Shown here: positions 5,077 through 10,374 of the stretch, piece by piece
How the letters are laid out: each line of letters begins with the position of its first letter
Numbering within the stretch: position 1 is the stretch's first letter
Source of the DNA: 2-01-FULL-49-17 sp964553025
Lineage (GTDB): Bacteria; Patescibacteriota; Minisyncoccia; 2-02-FULL-40-12; GWA2-44-9
Reading direction: 5' to 3'
DNA: 10,374 nucleotides
Assembly (NCBI GenBank): GCA_964553025.1
Contig: CAZKJF010000017.1
Coordinates: 1 to 10,374 of the forward strand
Notes under the pieces: model-generated
The model's input: only the letters and a program-made list of their open reading frames with translations
Told to the model about the DNA's origin: nothing
Databases searched by the model: none
Made by a program: the position numbers and the translations under genes

Positions 5077-6384
5077 CTATACCTCCAAAGAGAGATTTGG
5101 ACTGATTTTTCTCTTTACGGTTTTTTCTCGTAATGCGCGTTTAATGAGTAGGTTAATCTTTTCAGCGTGGTCGTAGACCAGCGATCGATTGCCGATGATG
5201 CAAACCCGGACGGAGAGATATTCTTCAAGTTCGTCTTTTAAACTCTCGAAATACGCCGGCTGGTTCATGGCCAGCGAATGAACGACGCCATCATCGTGAT
5301 ACCAAACATCCTGGGGCGCAAACCGGTGCGGCGAAAGCGTCGGAACGACAAGAACGGTGTGCTCGGGAATTTTCAGTAGCCGGGCGATTTGAGATTCGAT
5401 ATGTTCCAGGTCGCCGGAAGATGCTCGAGTTGCGAACTGATCGAAAAACGCGCGGGTCTCGCCGATAACTTTGATCTGCTTGCCTGCCACGCGTTCGCGC
5501 GATTGCTTGCGATCAACTCGGAATACGACACCGGTACTCGGCGCGATCCGTTTCATATACGACGTATACAAAAACTGGATCCGTGGATCGGAATCGGTAT
5601 AAATGCGGGCCATTAATTCTCCGTCGGTAAGCAGCCAGAGATCTTCGGGGTCAATGCGGCGCGTCGAAATCCACAACGCAATCATTTTTTGGAGAAAGCG
5701 CTTCGCGATCAGCGAGGATTTATTCAGATATACCTCTTTATACATGTACGTGTAGAGACGCTGGATTTGTTTCGCCGCTTCCAGCGCTTTCTTGTCAATT
5801 GCCACTCGGCCGTCAATGTAATCGAGATAATCAAGAATCGTCTCCACATCGGGCCGCTGGCCGAAGCCGATGTGAAACGTATCGCGGTCAAGGTAATCAA
5901 TCTTGTCCATCCCAAGGTTTTTGTCGGAAACGATACTGCCAAGCGGATCTTGGTTTTCAAAAAATCTGCGGATCACCGCATATTCCCCGCCTGACGCCTT
6001 CATAGCTTGTTCCAGCTCATCAAGAATCCGGAAACCGTTCTTTTTGTGATTGTACGGTGTCAGGTCCTCGATCAAATGCGAAAACGGCCCGTGGCCGATG
6101 TCATGAAGAAGCCCAAAGAGTGCCACATTCCGGGCCTGGGAAAGCGTGAGAACGCCTTCTTCTTCCAAGCGTTTGCACAACCGCGCGGTTTTACCGTATA
6201 CGCCCAGCGCGTGTTCAAAACGATTATGAGACGCGCCGGGAAAAACGAATAAAATATTACTTAATTGGGAAACAAATCGGAGCCGTTGAAATAACGGATG
6301 CTGGACAATTGGCATGATTCCGCGAATATCAATGCTCTCCCCCGGCGGAATCCGAATGTATTTCTTATAATAGCGGGACGGCAT
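5077..6384 (-). CDS. HD-domain phosphohydrolase, dNTPase/SAMHD1-like
   Basis: This is a cytosolic metal-dependent phosphohydrolase of the HD superfamily. Its arrangement is that of the SAMHD1/YwfO-like group, whose members hydrolyse deoxynucleoside triphosphates, but the substrate here is unknown. The metal ligands are His58 (in NRFEHALGV), His94-Asp95 (in LLHDIGHGPFSH, 92-103) and Asp160 (in MDKIDYLDRD, 159-168), with the His/Asp tail FHIGF typical of the group. Arg55 and the QHPLFQRLRFVSQL segment (28-41) also match. Length is 435 aa from the ATG at 6384. The TTG at 6390 is less likely because a -10-like TAAGGT lies 6 nt before the ATG. The C-terminal third (about 280-435) is less conserved and could be a regulatory region. 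The stop (TAG, 5077-5079) is 3 nt from the end of the convergent tRNA-Lys. It appears to be transcribed alone, since a terminator lies upstream. Confidence 0.92.
   Translation of the reverse strand: MPSRYYKKYIRIPPGESIDIRGIMPIVQHPLFQRLRFVSQLSNILFVFPGASHNRFEHALGVYGKTARLCKRLEEEGVLTLSQARNVALFGLLHDIGHGPFSHLIEDLTPYNHKKNGFRILDELEQAMKASGGEYAVIRRFFENQDPLGSIVSDKNLGMDKIDYLDRDTFHIGFGQRPDVETILDYLDYIDGRVAIDKKALEAAKQIQRLYTYMYKEVYLNKSSLIAKRFLQKMIALWISTRRIDPEDLWLLTDGELMARIYTDSDPRIQFLYTSYMKRIAPSTGVVFRVDRKQSRERVAGKQIKVIGETRAFFDQFATRASSGDLEHIESQIARLLKIPEHTVLVVPTLSPHRFAPQDVWYHDDGVVHSLAMNQPAYFESLKDELEEYLSVRVCIIGNRSLVYDHAEKINLLIKRALREKTVKRKISPNLSLEV
5084..5109 (+). terminator. Possible tRNA-Lys terminator inside the HD gene 3' end
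   Basis: On the plus strand, 11 nt after the tRNA, TCCAAA-(6 nt)-TTTGGA (5084-5101) is followed by CTGA and TTTTT, then more T-rich sequence. The stem is only 6 bp with low GC, so the call is weak. If real, the last codons of the HD gene double as the tRNA terminator. Confidence 0.3.
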
Positions 6385-6399
6385 TCTCAAACCTTACCA
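6385..6399 (-). promoter_or_regulatory. Weak -10-like box 6 nt before the HD gene start
   Basis: On the minus strand TGG (6397-6399) and TAAGGT (6391-6396) stand six bases before the ATG at 6384, the same geometry as at aspS. The hexamer matches the consensus at only three positions and no -35 is evident. AAGG, 8 nt from the ATG, could instead be a poor ribosome site, so either reading is possible. Confidence 0.3.
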
Positions 6400-6407
6400 T
6401 AGTCATC

Positions 6408-6449
6408 AAAAAAGAAAACCAGCCGGAGGGGCTTCGCCCCTCCGGCTGG
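6408..6449 (-). terminator. Intrinsic terminator after the membrane protein/lipoprotein pair
   Basis: A 14-bp perfect stem (6419-6432 with 6436-6449; CCAGCCGGAGGGGC) with a 3-nt loop is followed on the minus strand by TTTTCTTTTTT (6418-6408). It lies 15 nt after the stop codon at 6465. A second copy of CCAGCCGG (6458-6465) touches the stop codon, so the descending arm has two possible partners. Confidence 0.95.
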
Positions 6450-6464
6450 ACATGTGCCGGCTGG

Positions 6465-6788
6465 TTACTGCTTGTCGCTGCCGGGAAACGCACACTGTGC
6501 GTTTCCCGGCGTGTAGCCGCGGCAGAAAATCTGGCTCGGCTTGGACTGCAGGAACCCTGCAGCGATGTTTGAGTTCTCGAAAGTAAACTCCTTATCGCCG
6601 CAGATCGCGTGGCCCACAAGACTGGCCTTGGCATCCGTTGAGGTCCACCGCGTCACAGTGCAGTTGCCTTCCCATATCTTCTTGTCCAGGAGACTGATGT
6701 GATAGGCCACGCTATTGACGCATGCTCCTATTCCAAGGAATATCACCACAGCCAGGCAAAAGGTGAACTTCAAGATCAGACGGCTCAT
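6465..6788 (-). CDS. Small predicted secreted lipoprotein, 107 aa, unknown function
   Basis: I do not recognise the family. The protein has a basic start (MSRLILK), one hydrophobic stretch and then Ile20-Gly-Ala-Cys23, which fits a lipobox, so a signal peptidase II-processed lipoprotein is the best guess. An uncleaved membrane anchor is the alternative. The rest is small and soluble with four cysteines (43, 63, 89, 99), enough for two disulfides outside the cell. It overlaps the preceding gene by ATGA (6785-6788), so the two are translationally coupled. The start is well supported: a perfect AGGAGG (6796-6801) lies 7 nt before the ATG, inside the end of the upstream gene. A strong terminator closes the unit. 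The coupling suggests that the two proteins work together at the membrane. Confidence 0.8.
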   Translation of the reverse strand: MSRLILKFTFCLAVVIFLGIGACVNSVAYHISLLDKKIWEGNCTVTRWTSTDAKASLVGHAICGDKEFTFENSNIAAGFLQSKPSQIFCRGYTPGNAQCAFPGSDKQ

Positions 6789-7348
6789 CGCGACGCCTCC
6801 TCATTCTTTTCAAAGCTGATAAACGGGCAAATCTTTTCCTTGCGGGCCGAGATCCAGGCACGGGCAACTTGAATGCCGGAGAGGCCTTGATTGAGAGAAC
6901 AATCAAGTTGCTTGAGACGATTGAGACGTTGGAAATCGCGGCGCCGTCGGCGCCACTCTGAACTTTTCTTCCAGAAATAAGACGACAACACGCCCCCCAG
7001 GAACGCGCCGCCGACAATAAGAACCCAGAAGCCCCAAAATAGTGCGTAGCTCCACCCAAAGAAGCGGAATGGCAGGATCACGATCACGTACACGGCCGCT
7101 GAAAGAAGCGCCGCGTGCAAGGCGAGAACCATCGGCATCCAGATCACGATTGTCCGGATGTAGAAGCAGAGATTGGTCCCGTGATAGTACAGACGAAGAC
7201 CTTCCGGACTCGAACTCTGCCCTTCTTTGAACTTGAGCCAGATAGCCAAGCTCCAGAAGAAAAGCTTAGCGTGCCAGCTCTCTTTCTCAATGTACAACTC
7301 CGATCTCATCGGACTCCTGCTATTTTTAGGCGTATCGGCCCGTGGCAT
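6785..7348 (-). CDS. Unrecognised membrane protein, 187 aa
   Basis: This is a predicted integral membrane protein of unknown function. From the ATG at 7348, residues 63-94 are a long hydrophobic region that could be one or two helices, and 100-125 are another. A very basic segment (RRRRRDFQRLNRLKQ, 133-147) follows the last helix, so it is probably cytoplasmic. The C-terminus holds a motif-like ARKEKICPFISF (168-179). The N-terminal part (YHGTNLCFYIRTIVIW, 55-70) looks conserved in style, but I cannot name the family. The chosen start has GAGGG (7354-7358) 5 nt upstream. A second in-frame ATG at 7309 with AGGAG 4 nt upstream would give 174 aa and is nearly as good. The stop overlaps the start of the lipoprotein gene. 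It has its own promoter. Confidence 0.78.
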   Translation of the reverse strand: MPRADTPKNSRSPMRSELYIEKESWHAKLFFWSLAIWLKFKEGQSSSPEGLRLYYHGTNLCFYIRTIVIWMPMVLALHAALLSAAVYVIVILPFRFFGWSYALFWGFWVLIVGGAFLGGVLSSYFWKKSSEWRRRRRDFQRLNRLKQLDCSLNQGLSGIQVARAWISARKEKICPFISFEKNEEASR

Positions 7349-7379
7349 AGCTACCCTCGTTGTGAAAATTGCTGGCAAT

Positions 7380-7408
7380 ACTATACCATAATCTAAGGGC
7401 GGCCGCAA
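7380..7408 (-). promoter_or_regulatory. Promoter of the membrane protein/lipoprotein unit, overlapping an upstream hairpin
   Basis: Minus strand: -35 TTGCGG (7403-7408), 17-nt spacer ending in TGG, -10 TATAGT (7380-7385), predicted +1 near 7373. This leaves a leader of about 25 nt with GAGGG before the ATG at 7348. The -35 element is made of the loop and the top of the hairpin at 7388-7425. Confidence 0.55.
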
Positions 7409-7425
7409 GGCCGCCCTTAGATTAT
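7388..7425 (-). terminator. Terminator-like hairpin containing the stop codon of the VirD4-like gene
   Basis: A 17-bp perfect stem (7388-7404 with 7409-7425), GC-rich at the top, carries the 4-nt loop GCAA (plus strand). The TAA at 7422-7424 lies in its 5' arm on the minus strand. No U-tract follows on the minus strand (GGTATAGTATTGCC comes next), and the plus side is only mildly T-rich. It may be a poor intrinsic terminator or a 3'-end stabilising hairpin. Confidence 0.55.
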
Positions 7426-8975
7426 TTCTTCAGCGCTTCTTCAATGATCTTTTTGAGTTCGGAAGAATCGGCGCCTGGCTTTTGTTTTGGCGGCTTTTCT
7501 TCCAGTTTACGGCCCTGGAAGTCAACTGCGCCTTCGGTCAGAGAGCTTAAGAACGCGCGGTGAGTGGGAGATGGACGAGGTTCGCGCCGCGGCGCCGACG
7601 GACGGCTCGATGATTGCGGAGAACGCGGCGCAGCCGGACGAAGCGGCGGGCCCTGGCGGCGCGGCGACGGCGGCGCCACTTCTTCGATCGGCATCGCCCA
7701 CTCGGCAATATCTTTCTCGACTTTATCGCGCGGCGTACCGTAAGTATGCCGGGAAAAATCAATGATCTCGTCTTTGTATGTTCGTTCGGGCCTCGGGAAC
7801 GGCGGCAGCGAGACAGCCGAAAAACCCTTGGACGTAATCCCATTGACCATCAGTTTCATATACATGTTGTATTTGCCGAGATTCACGATATCCGCGGCCA
7901 TAAAGTCAGGCGCATACCATTTTTCCAGAAATTCGGCATCTTCGGCGCCAACTCGGAATGTAACGATCGTACCGACATTACCGAAGACCGCATCAGCGAC
8001 GACTTCTTCCATTTGTTTGATGTATTGATGGGCAACGACGAGACACAAATGATACTTGCGAGCTTCGGAAAGAATATTGGCGAAGGATTCAGTCGCGAAG
8101 TTCTGAAATTCATCAACATACAGATAGAAATCGCGGCGCTCGCTTTCGGGAATATCCACGCGCGACATGGCCGCCAATTGGATTTTGGTAATCAACAATG
8201 CGCCGATGAGGCGGGAAGCGTCTTCACCGATGGCGCCTTTGGATAAATTGACGATCAAAATCTTGCCTTCGTCCATAATCTTACGCATGTCGATGGTTGA
8301 CTTCACTTGGCCGACAATGTTGCGGATGACGTTGTTGGAAGCGAATTGGCCGACTTTGTTTTGGATCGCAGCAGTCGCTTCCGTAGCGAACTTATCGGCA
8401 TACTTGGCAAACTCTTCAGTCCAGAACGCTTTGACGATCGGATCTTTCAAGGTTGCGACGACCCGTTTGCGATATTCTTTGGACGACATTAATCGGTTGA
8501 TGGCCAGCAGCGTCGAGTCTTTATGCTCAAGCAGAGCAAGGATCGTATTGTTTAAAATGTATTCCATGCGGCCTGACCAGGCATCGGCGCCCCAGATTTT
8601 TTTGAACACGCCCAGCAACCCCGAAGCAATCAAATGCCGGTACTCATATTCGACTTGATCCAAAACGTTGAATGCGATCGGATTGGCAAGATCGCTCGGA
8701 TCGAAATAAATGACATCTTTCATCCGCTCGGGCGGAATGAAATTCAACAGAGCGTCGGCTGAATCGCCGTGCGGATCCAGAAACGCCAAACCCCGGCCCT
8801 CTTCAATATCTTGGATAGCCATATTCTTCAAAAACTCCGACTTGCCCATGCCCGTCGAACCGACCACGTACATGTGGCGGCGGCGGTCGTCGGCCTTGAT
8901 GCCAAACCGTTCTTTCTGATTGCGAAAGTTGGTCTCACCAAGGACAAGCACTTGTGTATCGGAAGGCAACGGCAT
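7422..8975 (-). CDS. VirD4/TraD-like (FtsK-HerA superfamily) DNA-translocase-type ATPase
   Basis: This is a RecA-fold ATPase of the type IV secretion coupling-protein group (VirD4/TraG/TraD); such proteins move DNA or protein substrates through hexameric rings. Visible motifs: Walker A GSTGMGKS (39-46), AFLDPHGDS (64-72), Walker B YLYVDEF (285-290, Asp288-Glu289), and VVAHQY (313-318) with the conserved Gln317 sensor. The segment FGNVGTIVTFRVGAEDAEFL (331-350) also fits this group. There is no N-terminal membrane helix, unlike classical VirD4; the neighbouring gene supplies one. After the ATPase core, residues about 433-475 are Pro/Arg/Ser-rich and probably disordered, followed by FLSSLTEGAVDFQGR (475-489) and a helical tail. 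The ATG at 8975 is 9 nt after the upstream stop codon, with no Shine-Dalgarno site. The substrate is unknown. No relaxase or secretion channel genes are in view. Confidence 0.9.
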   Translation of the reverse strand: MPLPSDTQVLVLGETNFRNQKERFGIKADDRRRHMYVVGSTGMGKSEFLKNMAIQDIEEGRGLAFLDPHGDSADALLNFIPPERMKDVIYFDPSDLANPIAFNVLDQVEYEYRHLIASGLLGVFKKIWGADAWSGRMEYILNNTILALLEHKDSTLLAINRLMSSKEYRKRVVATLKDPIVKAFWTEEFAKYADKFATEATAAIQNKVGQFASNNVIRNIVGQVKSTIDMRKIMDEGKILIVNLSKGAIGEDASRLIGALLITKIQLAAMSRVDIPESERRDFYLYVDEFQNFATESFANILSEARKYHLCLVVAHQYIKQMEEVVADAVFGNVGTIVTFRVGAEDAEFLEKWYAPDFMAADIVNLGKYNMYMKLMVNGITSKGFSAVSLPPFPRPERTYKDEIIDFSRHTYGTPRDKVEKDIAEWAMPIEEVAPPSPRRQGPPLRPAAPRSPQSSSRPSAPRREPRPSPTHRAFLSSLTEGAVDFQGRKLEEKPPKQKPGADSSELKKIIEEALKK

Positions 8976-8983
8976 ATGAATAT

Positions 8984-8992
8984 ATTATACCA
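8984..8992 (-). promoter_or_regulatory. Extended -10 promoter overlapping the end of the upstream gene
   Basis: On the minus strand TGG (8990-8992) and a perfect TATAAT (8984-8989) span the last two Val codons and TAA stop of the membrane-protein gene (GTG GTA TAA T). Eight bases separate it from the ATG at 8975, giving a leader of about two nucleotides. No convincing -35 is seen, which is common for extended -10 promoters. An AT-rich stop region arising by chance is the alternative. Confidence 0.5.
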
Positions 8993-10262
8993 CGGGCAAG
9001 TTGACCGGCGGTTCGCCCTTCTTGGCTTGGACGCGCGGCAGGGACGGCGTGCGCAAACCGACGTCGGGGAAATGAAAAATCGTCGCCGCTTCTTCAGTCG
9101 TCAAAATAAACGGCTTGGCCGGAAATGCGCGCTGGCGGTAACGGCCATAGAGCTTTTTTTTGTTCTCGAACGTTTTGGCTTCCTTGTTGAAGCCCTTTTT
9201 GACGTCTGGCGAAAATTCAGATTTAAAACCGTTCAGGGATTGAGAGGCGAATAATTTAAACCCGGCGCTTACCTGACCAAGACGCTCTTTCACATAGCGG
9301 TCTTTGGGCGCGGCATAGAGGATACGGATGCCGGCATAGAAAGCAAGCTTCGTGAATGAGCGCTCGATCGCTTTGACCGTCTCTTGGGCGCCGGGCCCAA
9401 GCTGGCCGAATGTCTTAGCCTCTTTCTTTTCAGGCGCGGCGGCGGGAACACCGAGGGCCATATCCATGAGTTTGAACCCTTTTTCAAAAATATTCTCTTT
9501 GGGCTTTTCCGGTTTTTCGTGAATTTTATCCAAAACGGCTTGGCCTTTTTTGATCCATGAATCGTCGGAAGCGCGGAAAAGATATTGGATGCCAAGCGTT
9601 TCGCCAAAGAGCATAGCGTTCAGCACTTCGGCGACGGGACCCAGTGGATCAATGCGCTTAACGTCTTCCTTGCCGGCGCCTTGTTCTTCGAATTCGATAT
9701 ACGTGCGGATAGGATAGGCGTCTTCTTTGGACAAGCCCATCTCCTGGCCGTTCACCTCGAAGGTCTCATCCGGCGCGCCCAGAGGCAGCTGGGCCATATA
9801 GTCAGGCACCTGGCTCAATTCCGCTTCGGGATAATGCGCATAGATTTGCGCTTCGGCCACGCCGCGATGCGATTCCAAAACGCGGATATAAAAATGGATC
9901 TGGCCGCCCAGACCGACGATCTCGAATGCAAACCAATCAGGCACCTGGCCCTTGAAAATCTTGCCGCGCCAGACGCGGAATTTATCCAGCCAGGATTTGG
10001 CCGGCGGTACGCCGCCGATCGAGTGCAGCGCGGCGAACAGCTGCTCCATCGCCTTGGGACTGCGATGAACGTCCTGCGGGACTTTAATTTCCAGCAAGAC
10101 CCATTTCATTTCGGAGAGATAGCGCGTCTTGGCGTACTGTTCGTTCACTTCGAGCCAAAGAAAAAATAAAACCGGCGGAACCCACACCCACCAGTAGAGG
10201 AAGAGAATGGAAACTGCGGTAAGGACGCCCGAAAGCGTCAAAATCAGGGAATCTATCGCCAT
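8985..10262 (-). CDS. Membrane-anchored partner of the VirD4-like ATPase (DUF8128-like), 425 aa
   Basis: The function is not established. Residues 8-38 form one long hydrophobic region (one or two helices), and the rest is cytosolic. The first soluble domain (about 50-165) contains WVLLEIKVPQDVHRSPKAME (54-73), FAFEIVGLGGQIHFYIR (111-127) and AEAQIYAHYPEAEL (136-149). I associate this pattern with a conserved CPR protein next to VirD4-like ATPases, from memory rather than a search. A charged Lys/Glu/Pro-rich linker lies around 265-300. The C-terminal part (about 305-415), with a Lys/Phe-rich stretch, repeats the alpha/beta style of the first domain. It precedes the ATPase gene by 9 nt, so they are probably a functional pair, this one placing the ATPase at the membrane. 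No Shine-Dalgarno site precedes the ATG at 10262. A possible promoter lies just upstream. Confidence 0.82.
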   Translation of the reverse strand: MAIDSLILTLSGVLTAVSILFLYWWVWVPPVLFFLWLEVNEQYAKTRYLSEMKWVLLEIKVPQDVHRSPKAMEQLFAALHSIGGVPPAKSWLDKFRVWRGKIFKGQVPDWFAFEIVGLGGQIHFYIRVLESHRGVAEAQIYAHYPEAELSQVPDYMAQLPLGAPDETFEVNGQEMGLSKEDAYPIRTYIEFEEQGAGKEDVKRIDPLGPVAEVLNAMLFGETLGIQYLFRASDDSWIKKGQAVLDKIHEKPEKPKENIFEKGFKLMDMALGVPAAAPEKKEAKTFGQLGPGAQETVKAIERSFTKLAFYAGIRILYAAPKDRYVKERLGQVSAGFKLFASQSLNGFKSEFSPDVKKGFNKEAKTFENKKKLYGRYRQRAFPAKPFILTTEEAATIFHFPDVGLRTPSLPRVQAKKGEPPVNLPVV

Positions 10263-10274
10263 GTCGGAGGGTTA

Positions 10275-10374
10275 TTACCCTCTTAAAGTATACGTCCCGT
10301 CGGAATTTTTTACAAACGTCTTGGAATCCTGGAGATTCAATAGAATGGTGTTTTCTTTGACCATGCGAGCATCT
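10275..10374 (-). CDS. 3' end of an unidentified gene (32 codons)
   Basis: A minus-strand frame enters from the right edge and reads 32 codons (ending SDGTYTLRG) to a double stop TAA TAA (10277-10272). The sequence looks like a real C-terminus, with alternating polar and hydrophobic residues (NTILLNLQDSKTFVKNSDGT), perhaps a beta-rich domain. It is too short to identify. It lies 12 nt upstream of the next gene, so the three could form one operon. The double stop sits in a 6-bp hairpin (GAGGGT/ACCCTC, 10267-10282). Confidence 0.6.
   Translation of the reverse strand, partial: DARMVKENTILLNLQDSKTFVKNSDGTYTLRG
10287..10315 (-). promoter_or_regulatory. Candidate promoter for the membrane-protein/VirD4-like genes
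   Basis: Minus strand: -35 TTGTAA (10310-10315), a spacer of exactly 17 nt, -10 TATACT (10287-10292), predicted +1 near 10280. It lies inside the last codons of the upstream gene and would leave an 18-nt leader without a Shine-Dalgarno site. Unlike the others it has no TGG before the -10. Confidence 0.45.

Noticed and set aside
7614..8246. Plus-strand ORF of 210 aa opposite the VirD4-like ATPase
   Set aside because: It is antisense to the Walker B half of a clear ATPase, with no domain or ribosome site of its own.
10267..10282. Hairpin GAGGGT/ACCCTC as a terminator of the upstream gene
   Set aside because: The stem is only 6 bp and no U-tract follows on the minus strand, so it is recorded only as a note on the partial gene.
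1..10374. CRISPR array, insertion sequence, integrase/att site or phage module
   Set aside because: I saw no regularly spaced direct repeats, transposase or recombinase motifs, or phage structural genes on either strand.

Overview
The window most likely comes from a small-genome member of the Candidate Phyla Radiation (Patescibacteria, Parcubacteria-like). This is an inference from gene content, not from a marker phylogeny. The clues are very tight packing, a tRNA gene without encoded CCA, an aspartyl-tRNA synthetase shorter than the usual bacterial form, and a membrane protein paired with a VirD4/TraD-like ATPase, an arrangement I associate with this group. Every protein gene I accept is on the minus strand. 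The only plus-strand gene is tRNA-Lys.

Layout, in minus-strand order of transcription. From the right edge: the last 32 codons of an unidentified gene (10374-10275), a one-TM membrane protein (10262-8985), a cytosolic FtsK/VirD4-superfamily ATPase (8975-7422), a two-gene unit of an unrecognised membrane protein and a small predicted lipoprotein (7348-6465) closed by a strong terminator, and an HD-domain phosphohydrolase (6384-5077) that meets the convergent tRNA-Lys (5001-5073) with a 3-nt gap. Next come a divergent promoter region and an orphan gene for a 166-aa protein (4854-4354) with its own terminator. The last unit is aspS - D,D-carboxypeptidase - mraY - ftsW (4222 to the left edge).

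The last unit is a peptidoglycan and division operon headed by a tRNA synthetase. MraY makes lipid I, FtsW polymerises lipid II strands, and the carboxypeptidase trims stem peptides. The 143-nt gap between mraY and ftsW holds a long interrupted palindrome that can fold as a branched structure. The first ~88 bases are full of long G and C runs and destroy the ftsW frame, which looks like poor sequence at a contig end.

The most interesting global pattern is in the gene starts. aspS, ftsW, the HD gene and the VirD4-like gene have a -10-like hexamer (TATTCT, TATACT, TAAGGT, TATAAT) only 6-8 nt before the start codon, usually preceded by TGG, which predicts leaderless or nearly leaderless mRNAs. 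In contrast, the three genes I cannot identify (4854-4354 and the 7348-6465 pair) have real leaders or good Shine-Dalgarno sites and end in strong intrinsic terminators. I found no CRISPR array, insertion sequence, integrase or phage module.
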